Positions 1 to 12,242 of a stretch of DNA of 64,000 nucleotides are shown one piece after another (the stretch's first letter is position 1; every line of letters starts with the position of its first letter). The translations under genes were made by a program, and so were the position numbers. The notes beneath the pieces are model-generated. The model searched no databases. It saw only the letters and a list, made by a program, of their open reading frames with translations, and had not been told where the DNA came from. Source of the DNA: Trametopsis cervina (lineage: Eukaryota; Basidiomycota; Agaricomycetes; Polyporales; Irpicaceae). The stretch is from positions 313,594 through 377,593 of the forward strand of contig MU278351.1 of NCBI GenBank assembly GCA_022385755.1. The letters are read 5' to 3'.

Positions 1-346
1 TGCATACAGATGCATACCTGAATGATAGTTTCCCCAAATTCCAGGTACTTACCTTAAAATATACCTCGAACCTACTCACTATATGGATCAGGGTGAAACA
101 TCTGCCCTGCTGAATCTCGCACGTATTTTGGGAGGATTCAGCGTCACATATTTCCAAGTCCCGTGGGCTACGAAGCATGGTGCTCTGCAAACATTCGGAT
201 GTGAAGCAGCGATCGTTGCTGGCATCTTTATACTTATTGTCCCCGCGTTACAACTGAAAGGGGGGCAACTCAGGGTGCGTCTATTGAGTTCTGTACTAAA
301 GGGCGGGAGGTTGACGCGGAGTCTCCAGCATCGTTATTCCCTTTGA
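1..346 (+). CDS. MFS transporter, C-terminal end (partial, 5' end outside window)
   Basis: This is the last part of a major facilitator superfamily transporter; most of the gene lies upstream of the window. The frame opens at base 3 and encodes TDAYLNDSFPKFQ, then a 47-nt intron (45-91) joins it in phase 0 to an exon at 92-274 that starts GETSALLNLARILGGF. A second intron (275-328, 54 nt) leads to a last exon coding HRYSL and a stop at 344-346. The exon at 92-274 carries the last membrane helix (about AAIVAGIFILIVPAL). The run ALLNLARILGGFSVTYFQVPWA and the block after it resemble the C-termini of fungal drug/anion-type MFS proteins. This family assignment is from memory of the family; substrate cannot be read from this piece. 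Confidence 0.72.
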
Positions 347-604
347 ACCGTCGAGTTCAGATAGCAGTTTGGATCGGCTCCATTGAGCAATGTGTTCGTG
401 TGTTATTGAATAATACGACGTGCTTTGTACCATTTCTAGCCGATTCTAACGACACCTACGCGTGTTACTTCGATGGTTCCTGGGAGTGTACCCATCGTTA
501 TCTCGGCATTCTCCGCAATGCGTAATACGATTTTACTGTGCGGTAATTTGATTGCAGAGCAGCAAACCTAGCTTGTCCTCAACTGTCGTCAGCTTACTTT
601 CTAA

Positions 605-3600
605 ATGTCTCAATCTTCCAAACCCTCTCTAGTAGGGTCGATCTTGGAGCGTAAAGGTGGAACATCATCACCTCCGTCAGTCCGAACCACAGGGAAGACC
701 GGGTTCCCTGTGGTGCAGCATCGTTCGAAAAGTGCGTTCTCTCGAGCAAGAGAAGAAGGAAAGAAAGGCGAGGGTAGCTCCAGATTGCCACAGCCTCCCT
801 CTGTGCGACCATCCGCCGTGAATTTGGATGCAAGATCTAGTGTAGACGGCGTTGAGGATGAGCCATCGAAAGCTGAAGTCATTGCGCAGGCTTCGAACGA
901 CTGGCGCCGTCAAATGGAGGAAGACAATCAACGGCGTGTTGAGACTATGTCCGCGGAAGAGTTGGAAGAGGCCAGGAAATCGATACTGGAACAGTTTGGG
1001 CCAGACATAGGAGAGATACTGAGGCAGAGTCGCCTTTCGCGGCAGGTGGCCCCTATGAATCTGGAAGATCCATTGCACAGTAGTGGGAGGGCCAATAAGC
1101 CCCGCGCCGATTCCAAAGTCCTTAAAAGTGCGTTCGATTCCATACATGTTAAAAACGGTCCCAATGGATAATACAGGCGCAATTGCGTCTAGAGCTGCAT
1201 CTCCAGACCCTTTATCCCCGCGGCCTTCGAGCAGGTTGGACAGGCAGATCCGGTTCGCAGACCTCACTCCGAAGGATGTCTATGTCTACGAATCTGCACC
1301 TCCTTCACCTCCCAAGAAGGCCTTGGCTCTACCAGCACCCTCAGAGGCTGATGGACCGACGATCGCTCTTGGCCGGTATAAAGGCAGCATATTACCCGCC
1401 GCCCCTGAAGATATCACTATGAGCTCGCCCACCACTCCTGAAGGAACTCAGCAGCCTACAAATACTACACTTGATGGTACGACGGAACCTGAAGAAGGCA
1501 CCCCGGAGTATATCAGACGGCATTTCTTCCCCAATCTTCCGAAAAACGATCCTGCTCTAGCTTGGATCGACAGACCTGACAATCCAGAATCTTCGGAGAC
1601 ATCTCAGCTACGCTTTGACTTTTCGGGCACGCCAATACCGCATAATTTGTCAAAGACTCTACCAACACATCTTGGGCTCCACCATCACGCAGAAGGAACC
1701 CATGCCGGCTATTCTCTTGACGATATCTTCATGCTCGTGCGCTCGACAGTGCCAGCTCAGAGAGCTTCGATGCTCAAGCTGCTGGGTACCATAGCTCTCC
1801 GGCTGGGGAAAGGCGAAGTTGCGGATCTGCAAGGCCAAGAGCGTGCTCTACGAAAGAAGATCATTGAAAACACAGTAGAAGCCATGCATGAGAGAGGAAG
1901 TGTCGGAGTTCGTGCTGTGGAGGTTTTGTGGTCCTGCATAGTTGCTTGGGAGGCCGACAGCGCCACCGTTCCAGGCATAGAGCGGAAAGATCCATCCAGC
2001 GATGTATTTGACACCCTCCCGCTGGAATACGTACTAAAACACATCTCTGACGATTTCGAAGTCGCCGCGTTTCCCCCCGAGACATTGTCTCAGCAACTGG
2101 CCATCGTTCACAGGCTCGCCCAAGAGAGCAATGCTATGGCATCAGCTATTATCGAGTTTCCGAAACTTGTACCGAATATGCTTCGTCGGTTTGTATTGAT
2201 ACAAGACTCCTCAGAAGTCCAGCCAGATCCCCTGGCCATCGAAGTACTCGTCGTATTAGCACAAGCTTCTCGGAAGAATGCCTCTGTGGTTGCCGATTCA
2301 GCTCCAGCACTCCTCCGCTTTGTCGTCATTCTCCCTGCTTCCTCTTTATATCCCTCGCCCCTTGCAACGTCTCTCCTTTCATCCACCTTGCACCTTTATA
2401 GTACGCTTGCGTCCTACGGGTTCTGTTCTCAATTGGCAACAACAGCATCAGAGCCCTTAAACAAGCTTACGCACTTTGTCGTCTCAGACGCCTGCACATC
2501 TAACCCACTCAGGCTTGCGTGGCTACAACTTATTGAATCCTGGGTTATTTGTGCTATAGATCCACATCGCACTACTCCAGATCATGATATACTTTGGAGC
2601 CAAGTAGTTGGGTGGGAATGGGGTCCCGACATCCTTCTTTTGCGCTCTAAACTAGACCCCGGGGATCACACGACCTGGTCGGCATTATGGAGAACAGAGG
2701 CAGCCTGGCTAGAGGGCTGCAGCGTCAACTCACCCAAGGGTGGCGAAACGGAGAAAGCTTACACAGTCAGCCAGATTCGTGACGGCTTCGAGAAGCAAAC
2801 GGAAAGGCAGCTAGTAGCAACTGCAACCAGAGATCTTGCTCAAATGCTGAGCTCGATATCGCCAACAGATACTTCCCGTCCAGAGACATGGCAGAAGCTT
2901 GCACAATGGGCAAACCTGGTGTCATCATCCATACGGCTATGGCTTGCTTGTCTGCCAACTCAGCTCTCGGGACCGCCCAGTTCGCCTCCGTTTTTGCTTC
3001 CCTTCGCTGAAATCTCCGCTGCGTGCGCTCAACTCACAACGCATCCCTTGTGGACAATCACACAGTCCACTTCGCTTCCCCCCTCAGCTCACGTCCACAT
3101 GAGATCATTGTCCACGCTACTTTCCTCATACTTGGGCCTCTCTCGAGCTTCACCAGGAGTGCCACCCCCTCTGTGGCTAGCGCAAGCTTCTGCGGTGATT
3201 TGTCGATTGTTACCAGGGGATGAAGAGCATGCAGCATCCACCGTGTCATTCATGTCGAGGATGATTACGCCCGATGTGATCCAAATGCTTGGTTGGACAC
3301 CCGCGCCAATACTACATGAAATGAAATTGGACTCCGTCCTTCCTCTCCTTGTCTACTCTTTTGAACAAGCACCCAAGCGCATTAGCCCTATCTGGGTATC
3401 TCCGACATCAATATCCAGGTCAGATACACTACGTCTTCCCTTTGCACCTTCGAAGCCCAATGAATCTTCCCTTCCGCTGCCAAAGGACTGGATATTTTCT
3501 CCGTTGGATCACTTGCTGCGTTCAGGACAAACGGACGTATTCAGGTCACTTCCCTCTTCCTGGGACTACTCGGAGATAGAGGTTACACGGGCGACGCTGC

Positions 3601-4463
3601 TATTGGCCAAGATCCATAGGCATGCTCTCATGGCATATCAGCTGGATACCTTCGCTCTCACCCGCGAGGAAACTGTGTTCAACTGCATGAAGGTGTTCAT
3701 GTTGGAACATGAGCAACAACAAGAAACGTCTATTCAAGAAGTCTTTCGAGATGCAACTGTCAATCGCCTTCTGGAAGACGTGCTTGAGCCATTTACCATT
3801 GCCGCGGCCATGTCACGTCCCACCAACTCCTCTGTAACTCAAGCACCATCTTCCTCATTGGAGGATGTGTCCCAGCGCTTTCTCGGCGCAGGTACACCTT
3901 TCTACCAATACTACACCGATTTTGTCGCACTTTACGACTCAATCTCTTTCTCTCACCCTCTGTTCTCCCGACTTCTGCTGCCTGCTATCTCAATGCGATA
4001 TCCTGCAGATTTCAGGAAATATCTATGGGCGGACTATAGCCAGGTCTTGCGGACGGTACGAGTTCCAATCGAGTCGGTTATCGCGGCTGGACTGCATGAG
4101 TATATGTGGCCACTGGAGACCAACCCGGAAGTCCTCGCGGCGTACCTGCGCGCATTGGTAAAGGGGAACACGGACGGAATTCTGCGCCTGATCGCCACAC
4201 ATCATATCGCGTGCAACATATGGCCAGATCTACGGGGCAATATAGATGGGGATGAACGCAGTGTGAAGCTACTGCAAGCCGTGGTCGGCCAAGCGGGTTT
4301 CGACACAATCAAGGATGTCGCGTCTTACTACCAAACTCTTCAGGATCCTCTTCTCCCACCCGCATGCTTCACGGGACTACAGAAAGAGAAAGAGAGCAGA
4401 CGACTGTTTGCTGAAAAGTGTGGGGTGGGTGTGCGGGATCGGCTGCAGGTGCTATTCACATAA
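605..4463 (+). CDS. RNA polymerase II-associated protein 1 (RPAP1)
   Basis: RPAP1 helps assemble RNA polymerase II and bring it into the nucleus. Exon 1 is 605-1127 and exon 2 is 1177-4463, separated by a 49-nt intron (1128-1176, gtgcgt...acag) that moves the reading frame exactly as needed. The protein is about 1,270 residues, near the usual size of the family. An RPAP1_N-type segment lies at about residues 97-135 (NDWRRQMEEDNQRRVETMS, rich in Glu/Gln). The RPAP1_C block lies at about residues 315-385 (LRFDFSGTPIPHN, then HHHAEGTHAGYSLDDIFML and a Leu-rich stretch). The rest is a long alpha-helical region typical of the C-terminal half. The start ATG at 605 is the first in frame. No truncation is seen. 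The neighbouring MFS gene has no evident functional link. Confidence 0.87.
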
Positions 4464-5861
4464 ATTGATTAGATGTAGCATATATTGTATACTTGAATAA
4501 TGTAGTGATGCCGTATCATTTTGCGCACAATTAGATTGCTGTTCCAACAAACGATGGAGGAGTGTTCATCGTTCGGCGCTACAATGCTGGGCACGTGCTA
4601 ATACTGCACGCTCGACATGAGCTTCACTCAGTCTCCACTCGCGGCACTTGGAATGCATCCTCGAGGACTCTTACGTTCTGAAATTCGAAAACACACGCTT
4701 TTGCTACACCGCCATTCGCCATATGAAGACAATCAAAACTTCCATGGAACTTTTGCTTAGACTCTCGGAACGGGCTATGCGCGAGGAAAGGACTCCTAGG
4801 AATACGCAAGATGAACCCTGACGATACGGTGCAAGAAGCTTCTCTGGGGCCCGAGCTAGAAGAACACTTTTCGAGAGCAATGTAGTGACCAATCAAGTCA
4901 CAGCCACACTGGTGCGACCCGCGAGAAACTAGAGGGAATGCGATATTAGGGATCATAGGATGGTTCCGACGTAGGGTGAGTGTATATGGAACTGTCTTCA
5001 TACTGAACACTAAGACAAGGAAAAGGTGCTGTATGTGTATGATTAATTTTACCTGACATGCGGCAGGATCCAACGCGTCCCGTGCCAACGACGATGTGCC
5101 CAATACCAGTCAAGTACTGGTCCGTCCCTGGAGTGTGATTCCCTGAAACGACCTTCTCTGTCCCCAATACACCTCCCGCTGAGCTTCACCGGTTCCGCGA
5201 CTTCAGGTGATTCGCGCGTTGTATGTCCAAAATATTCTGCCGCCGCTTGCTCACTCTGCGACGACTAAGTACACTGCATAATTATTGACCGACGGTAGCG
5301 ACTGGGCCGCGATTTGACATTGAGCTATTCCGGTAGATACGCTCACATTGCGCTGACGTTCCCCTGTCATTCTCTCAAGGTGCGTCACATTGAACTCGTG
5401 AAGGTACAGCTGATGACGTGGCATATAGTGCTGTTCCCCATAAACCCCTGGGGCTGCCGGCTTTAGTCGAATATCACGCTGTACCATTCACAAGTCATAC
5501 TCTTCAAAGCGGGGCTAAAGAATGCTGGGAATATTCATGAAGAACACCGGTATAGAGATAGCTGATTTGCGCCATTCAATCCTCTAAGTGCGATTGACAC
5601 CGTAGACTTGCAAATCACGGTTGACTGGACGTTTAACACCGACTGTCGTATCTCCAGCCGTGGATCCTCCTTGAATAGGGCCCGGCCCACGGTGAGCTTG
5701 AGTGTAAGACAACACACGACGTGTGAGGCACGGCTTCTGCACCATCGTGGTCTGTGGTGCCAACTTTACCTACAAAGACGTAAAGTAATATTCTTCTCTC
5801 GCGAGAAGGCTCACGGTGGTGGCACGTTATACAAGAATTAAGCTTTCAACGTCTATGCACA
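4464..5861. other. Intergenic, no gene resolved
   Basis: Short open frames occur on both strands, for example 4624-5103 and 5251-5487 on the minus strand. None shows a recognisable family, a repeated domain or a consistent splice pattern. I see no confident gene here. Confidence 0.4.
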
Positions 5862-7025
5862 GTGAGACATCGACATCTTATGATCGGCTTTATCTCATGG
5901 AGTGCTAATTCTTTTCTTCTAGTTTATCGCGGTATGATTCCCAGCCGTACCGAATGTCTTCCTCGACAGAGCTACCCGACGAGTCAAACCGATCTAAATC
6001 CGCACATAAATGACCAAGGGAACACGTTGTTTCGTGTGCTCTTACGCCAGTCATTTTCCTCTGCAATGATCCTGGTAGCCTCCGCCAACAATGATTTGCC
6101 CAGCTCGTCCGGCGTAGCGGTCAGTACCGTCATCGGCATGGTACTCGGAGTCCGTGAGTTGATTCAGACATACCTGCATACGTCACGTTAAACGCCCATT
6201 TGCCCAGTAGGACTTTTCGTCCTGGTCGTTTCCTACCAGTTTTTGCCTAGGAAGCAAAAACCGTCGTCGCTACGGGCCCTCGCGCCGCCAGCACCCAAGC
6301 CTCTGCCACTCTTTGAACGCTTACGCAATCGCTGCACCACGCTCCTTACCCGCCGGTCCACGCCTGCATCACCCCTAAACCTTGAAGACGCCCGTACTGG
6401 CTCCCATCGCCCCCTTCGCTCTTTCCATTTGACCCCAGAGCGCCGACGCCAGAGGGAGGCTATGCGACAGAAGTTCTCTAACAGCCTCCGCCTGGATCTG
6501 AGTATTGGACTCCCTTTCAAGGGAAACCTCAACCAGGAGAAATCCTCGACGCGGAAGGCTTCGCGGTCTTACCAACCACTCATAGATGACGGAGACAGCC
6601 AAACGGCGCTATTAAAACCAGATACAGCCGTCATCTCCCCCTGGTCACCATCGGAAGAGTATCTCCTGCGAACGCCTCCGCCCAAATTCAGCTCTTCCCC
6701 TGGACCCAGCACTCCTCCGCCTGCATATGTTCCCACTACACCTCTCCGTGGAAACTGTCGGGGTGGAGCTATCGACCTTCCGAGTACTCCGGCGCCCATG
6801 GATGGATCGTCGCCCTCGCCCACAAACACGGTGCTGCCTAAAGCGCCCGCAGCGGACATTGGCACGGGGATACAACAAGCACGATCCCTCATCGAGGAAG
6901 TGCAAGATGTAATCGAATATACAAGAGACTTGGCGCGACAATCCAGCTCGAATCCATTCGTGGTCGGGGATGACGAAGGCGATGCGCAAAGCGATACAAG
7001 CAGTGACTGGGGGACCCATATGTGA
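5862..7025 (+). CDS. Single-pass membrane protein with PPPAY tail motif (trio member 1)
   Basis: Family not recognised. Exon 5862-6153 joins exon 6208-7025 across a 54-nt intron (gtgagt...cccag). The join builds one hydrophobic helix, AVSTVIGMVLGVLGLFVLVV, followed by a basic stop-transfer (PRKQK). The intron falls in phase 1 inside the helix. The cytoplasm-facing tail of about 265 residues is rich in Ser, Thr, Pro and Arg, has the WW-ligand motif PPPAY (6714-6728), and ends with a helical segment and an acidic Ser/Asp-rich end. The start is uncertain: ATGs at 5862 and 5934 are in frame, and a further upstream intron is possible (acceptor near 5922). It is the first of three tandem, same-strand genes built on the same plan. 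PPxY motifs commonly recruit Rsp5/Nedd4-type ubiquitin ligases, so a role as a membrane adaptor is an inference only. Confidence 0.68.
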
Positions 7026-7414
7026 TTCTTATCGTATGCTGTATTGCTGTGCGTCCCATTCAGTTTACTCCTCTCGCCTTCGACTAATCGGCTTGTCAAC
7101 GCAAGTATTGTAGTGCCTATTTGTATTTATCTCAACAGATTCCTTGTAACAGTCAACTACGGCCCTAGGAACTTTCGAGCGAAGGTGGTTTAAGATACGC
7201 GTGCGCCGCACGAAAGGATTCTCAGACCCCAATCAGGCAGAGCTGCTGTGTCATCAATGTCTGCGCAACGAATACGTACACGTATAGACTTATATTCGGT
7301 CTCGAGCGCACAACACAGGTACATGTATAGATGTAACATTGCTTAAGTAATCATAGCAGCCTTCAGCTAAATAGCCCAAGAATAACCGGAGCTGTCCAAC
7401 AAACTCTACGACCC
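7026..7414. other. Intergenic between trio members 1 and 2
   Basis: About 390 bases that should hold the 3' end of member 1 and the promoter of member 2. Nothing else seen. Confidence 0.4.
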
Positions 7415-8004
7415 ATGGAACGTCCGCCCTCAATACACTCTTATTCACACCATCGCCCTCTCCAAACTGAGCAGGACTCAATAGGCGGTGGAGCTCGAAG
7501 GGACGCCACCAGCACTAACGAAGCCCATGCCCAGGTAGTCACTGTGCAGACTATCCTTGGCGTATTAGCCGCGACAGGTACGTCATTTATGTACCCCAGC
7601 GGTTTTTGTAGTACTGAACTCGCGTAACTCTAGTTGTAGTCGGTCTAATATTGGGCGTAATCATCGTCATCGCTCGCAGACGAAGTATCGAGTCGAGGTC
7701 TTCGAGAGTCGGTCAGTATCGTCTGCACCTATCAACAAATTCCATGAAACTTAGTGTGGATACACCCGCAGCGGTCACTCCGCGTAATCGCGGAGGAGAA
7801 GCAATGCGCCGACTTGATAATCATCCAAGTCGATCGAGCTCGACTGAATCGGAGCCGGAGTGGCCGTATTCGATCCCACGACATAGGGAACCGCTACCGT
7901 GCTATACATGCCATACTGTCAGAGCCTCGACGGTTCATTTTGCAGGACTCCCTCCGGCGTATTCTCCCGCTGACGACGGAGGGTATCCTCCACAAGGCCC
8001 TTGA
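7415..8004 (+). CDS. Single-pass membrane protein with PPAY tail motif (trio member 2)
   Basis: Family not recognised. Exon 7415-7577 and exon 7634-8004 are separated by a 56-nt intron (gtacgt...ctctag), giving a 177-residue protein. A polar N-terminal part of about 45 residues is followed by one membrane helix, TILGVLAATVVVGLILGVII, and then a basic flank (ARRRS). The tail is rich in Arg, Ser and Pro and contains PPAY at 7951-7962, followed by an acidic Gly/Pro end. The intron is phase 1 and sits inside the membrane helix, as in the other two members. There is no signal peptide upstream, so the helix is probably a signal anchor with the N-terminus outside; this orientation is inferred from the positive charges after the helix. 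Sequence identity to member 1 is low outside the architecture. Confidence 0.7.
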
Positions 8005-8881
8005 TGTAGCCCGTGGGAGCCGGACACATTCTGAGTATTTCCTGCTTCGTAGGGGCTTATCAACTATGAACTCTGCGAAGTTGATAGCCAGCTATTGATA
8101 AGCTGAAAGTACCGGATGCGACGGATGGACTTGGATTGTATTTATAGTTTCTTTGCGTTACTGCTTCGCATGATAATGAGATGTATCAAGCAGTTGATTG
8201 TTTCTCCTCCCAGGTTTCTTCGCGGTTATCAAGGCTATACTTTCGCAGCGACGCTTCAAGGGTGTATCTTGAACCCTATCTTGCTCTATGGCAGATTCGG
8301 AAAGAGGTTGAGGCCTGAGGTGCGTCTGGGTCTCCGCGCGATGAAGGTCCACGGTCCTGAGCGTATGCTACACATGATCGTGATGCCATGACCGGTGGAA
8401 ACACGACAGACATTCGTTCCTTCGCCGCAACGACCACCTCCGCCCTGAAGTCATCGCTGATCTTAGACAACTCCCAAAAGCCATTTCTCTCAATGAATAT
8501 CTGGAATAGAAGGAGATAATATCCGGTCAAGACGCGGGTTGATACCTACAACATGAGGCCTTTGCCATAGTGGCACAGTCGTGCAGCGCGGCCTGTTGGA
8601 CCATTATGGTGAGCGTTGTCTCACTCAAGCGAACCTCGCAAGCGGACAACACGGATGTCCGGTGTGCTCTTGACGAACCCTTGTCAGCGTGCGTTGCACA
8701 CGTTTCGATTAACGCTGGTGAAATTCAGTTTTCGTCGATAGGCATTGAAAAGCTTTCCAGAGGCGGTACACAGTATGTATATATAACTCTTCCATAGAGG
8801 TCCATCTTGTGCCGAGCCTTGACCATCCCTTTGTCTGTATTAGTTGCACCCAGCTCAGCGTACAACCCAGACATCGTAAGG
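8005..8881. other. Intergenic between trio members 2 and 3
   Basis: Contains an open frame at 8116-8391 with no family signal and several overlapping short frames. No gene is supported. Confidence 0.4.
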
Positions 8882-9488
8882 ATGGCCCCTTATTACACCT
8901 CTCTGTCTTCCACTTCCTCGAAGCGAGAATTAGACTCGGCTGCTATTGAAGAAGATGCGCAGTTTGGCAAAGCCGTAGGAGGCGTGGTCGCTGGTATCTG
9001 TGAGCATGTTTTCCTGATATCTGGACCCTGACGCTAACCGTCACACGTTACGCTAATCGTCGCGCAGTGCTAGTAGTGCTGCTCATATGTCTCTTATGGT
9101 GGCTCTTCGGCGCGGGAAACTCTGGGCTTAACGAGATGCGTGAGTGTCTGTTATCTATTGGCCTTAGTATATCTCCTTACGTTTGTACGCAGCGGTGCGC
9201 ACTCGAGCTGGCATCCACGCTCGGCGAAGGACTGGCTCCATCGGAGTATCTGACTGCTTTGGCTGGGCTGCAGGCCCCTCGCCACCGACAACGCCACAGT
9301 TAGCGCCGGGCGGAGGGGCTTTCGTCAAGCTTGACCGCCGTCCATCGTCTTCATCGTCCAAGTCAACCCTTGTAGAGGACATTGATATGCCGTCTTTGAC
9401 TTATGATGGCAGGGTTAAGCAACCTCCTCCGGCTTATTTCCCCGCGGGTAACGCTCCTACCCTCGCCGTTACATGTGCAGCATACTAG
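8882..9488 (+). CDS. Single-pass membrane protein with PPPAY tail motif (trio member 3)
   Basis: Family not recognised. Three exons (8882-8999, 9068-9139, 9193-9488) with introns of 68 and 53 nt give a 161-residue protein. The N-terminus is short and Ser-rich (MAPYYTSLSSTSSKRELDSA). One membrane helix follows, VGGVVAGILLVVLLICLLWW, interrupted by a phase-1 intron at 9000-9067 in the same relative place as in the two genes upstream. The tail has a basic patch (HARRRTG), a Gly/Pro/Ser-rich stretch and PPPAY at 9423-9437, about 17 residues before the stop. The start at 8882 was preferred over the in-frame ATG at 8807 because it gives an N-terminus of similar size to its neighbours. Function unknown; the shared plan points to one family expanded in tandem. 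Confidence 0.7.
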
Positions 9489-9985
9489 TGTCTCCCGCAT
9501 GGACAATGTCTCCCTACCTTGAACTCTGCATTGTATTGTTATGTAGTAACATGTTTCCGGTCATGTAGCTCTTTGTTTTCGTATTATGCTTTCCCAGGTT
9601 ATCGTCCTTCGTTATCATACTGAACTCCCGTCACTACTCATGTCCCCTGTCTCCCAGCAAGTATTATTAGTAGTTCTGTAGCGGTGGCAATGAATGTACA
9701 TGCTCGTCTAAAGTTAGTGGAAACTGTGCAAGGCCCGTATAGCAACTTCCCCGCCAGAGTACTGTATACAGAGACGAATCGCGAGAGGTGCTCTCACACT
9801 TGAGACGTCACGCGTGACTATTCTTGTCACGCGTCCTCCCGTGTGGCACTTGCTGTCGCACTCCATCCCACATTGACCACTTCCACCATCCTGCATCCTC
9901 AGGCTCCCGTCCAAGACTCAGAATCCCTTGCGGACGAGCTTACCTTAGATTAATCTGACAACGCACTCCTTCTCTTTGCGACAAA
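9489..9985. other. Intergenic
   Basis: Holds the 3' region of the preceding gene and the promoter of the splicing-factor gene. Nothing else recognised. Confidence 0.4.
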
Positions 9986-12242
9986 ATGCAGCCAATGCCT
10001 AACCGGTTAGGACTGGGTCTTCGGCCGCCACTACCCTCCTACGGGCAAGGCCCTTCAATGTCGGCACTGGCACAGCAGCAACAAATGATGCACTCCTCTC
10101 TTGCACCTCCGCCTGCAAAGCTTATTACCCTGTTTGTTGGCTCCATCTCCGGAGGCATTACAGACGGATTCCTCAACTCATTACTGGCCGTGAGTCCAAT
10201 TACTTTCTTTTTGACTCAAGTTTAACGCGATTTGGGAAACCCAAAGGCATGTGGCCCTATCACATCTTTCAAGAGGCTGATAACGCCTGCGAACAAGCCT
10301 CAAGGATTTGGCTTTGCGGAGTTCAATGATCCTGACGGTGCGTTGCGTGCCATGACACTGCTCAATGGGGTGGAATTGCCTGCTTTAGAGGACGGGTGTG
10401 TGAACAAAAAGCTCTTGGTACGTTACTCGCGTTTTTGCACCTTTGAAAGAAGGCACCCGCCTAATGCCACTCCCCCGACTTGAACAGGTGAAAGCTGACG
10501 AGAAGACGAAATTGTTTCTGGATGCATATCAGACGCAAAAGATGAAGACAGATGTGAGTGTATGCTACTGTGGCCGGAGTACCTATATTGATGGGATATT
10601 TCAGGCGGACGAGGAAGCAATACGACAAGCCAAACGCAGAGTGGACGAACTCCTTGGCCACATCCATAAAACTTCAGAAGACGCCGCCAGTAACGGGCTC
10701 CTAGACAAGGAAAAATACGTCATTCCCCCTCATCTTCACGATCTGCAAGAAGCCGACCTCCCAGAGACACAGCGCGGTCTCGTAATGACCGAGATCGCCC
10801 AGTTCCGTGAAAGAGCAGCCAAACGAGAACGAGAGAAGATGCGCGATGTGCAAGCTGCAGTTCCTGCGATTCTCGGGCCCCCAAGCGGCCCAAAGCAGCG
10901 CGAGTGGGGGAAGCCTGCAGCAACAAGCCCGTCACAACAAACTACGCAGCAGCCACAAGGGTTCGGGAAGGGTGCACAGGGCTTCAGCAAGCCTGTCGGA
11001 TTTGTGCCGGCTGAGCAGCAGGGTGGTTTCGAGGACAGACCAAGTGCGGTGAAGAGTGCGAAAAGTGATGAGGAACTGGAGGCGGAGAGGAAAGAGGCGA
11101 GGAGGCGAGACGAAGAGAACTCGTTCAGAGATGTAAGTGACTATGTTGCTCCATCTTGCTCCTCTCTTATCATGTCTGCTTGTTTCCCTTTCTAGCGTGA
11201 GCGCAGATACGAACCGCGAGAAAGAGCTCGTATACAGGCTCTTGAACGATCGATAGCGCGGGAGCGAGCCATTCGAGATGCGGAGGAGCGGGATCGCATC
11301 GAGATGAAGGCAAGACTAGAAATCTGGGATGATGACGAGAGCGATGAACTATTCTACACCGACCGGTGCGTAATTTCTTTGTGTCACACGCTCTATCCCC
11401 TTCATTGCCTTTGTCTTGCACAGCACTCGGTGGCGATCGCAGAGAACAAGACGCCTGTTGACAGAGGAGTCCGCGGACGACGAATCCCGACAGTACGAGG
11501 AGCGGGAAACGGAGAATTTGCGCCGCGAATCAGAAGCATTCCTTGCGCGACAGATGGACGAAATGCATGCCTTACAAGACGAGCAGCGGAAGGCTGGGAT
11601 GTTGCTGGAAGACGGTGCCCCTGTCAAGCTCAACGTTCTCTTAGCCCCGCCCGCTATCAAAACCGAGAATGCGTCGAAGGACAAGGCGTCTGTTGTATTC
11701 GCGCAGGAAGAGGAGGAGGAAAATGACGTTCGCAAGCGCAAAGTCATCCTTCCCAAGCTCGATCTGGCCGAGGGTGGCGAGAAGGCTAAGGAGCGATTGG
11801 AGAAGATCCGAGCGTCAGTGCCGACCGATAAAGAGACTCTGTTCAAAGCAAAGGTCAGATGGGATGGTCTAACTGACGTGCGTATTCAACCTGTAATGTG
11901 GTGTCATAAAGTCTCACGCGTAGCCATAGACTATGATCGACCGAAAACTTGAGCCGCTGGTGAAAAAGCAGATGATGAAGTACTTGGGCGAGCTTGAGGA
12001 TGATGATCTTGTTATGTTCGTGCTTGAACATTTGAAGGATCACAAGGGCCCACAGAAGATGGTCGAAGGCCTGGAACCGGTGAGGGGCATGCCTGATATT
12101 ACTTGTTTTGTCGCTCATATTTTGTCTTCAGGTGCTGGAAGAAGAGGCTGCCGAACTAGTCATTAGCGTTTGGCGACAGGTCATTTTCGAGAGTATGGCG
12201 TACGGAGAAGGCCTGCACACGGAGCGTCTGATGGTCGACTGA
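9986..12242 (+). CDS. RBM25/Snu71-like splicing factor (RRM plus PWI)
   Basis: Eight exons were traced with all junctions in frame: 9986-10189, 10247-10417, 10488-10553, 10605-11132, 11196-11365, 11424-11877, 11930-12079 and 12132-12242, coding 617 residues. The N-terminal RRM has RNP2 (LFVGSI) and RNP1 (QGFGFAEF), at about residues 48-125. A long charged middle follows, rich in Glu, Arg and Lys (ERRYEPRERARIQALERSI), likely helical. The C-terminal PWI domain starts near DRKLEPLVKKQMMKYLGEL and runs to the end. RRM, charged helix and PWI in this order is the architecture of RBM25 in animals and Snu71 in yeast, U1 snRNP-associated proteins acting in 5' splice-site choice in the nucleus. Nothing appears truncated. 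Confidence 0.9.

Noticed and set aside
4624..5487. Minus-strand open frames of 159 and 78 codons
   Set aside because: No family signal; frames cannot be joined by plausible introns into one product.
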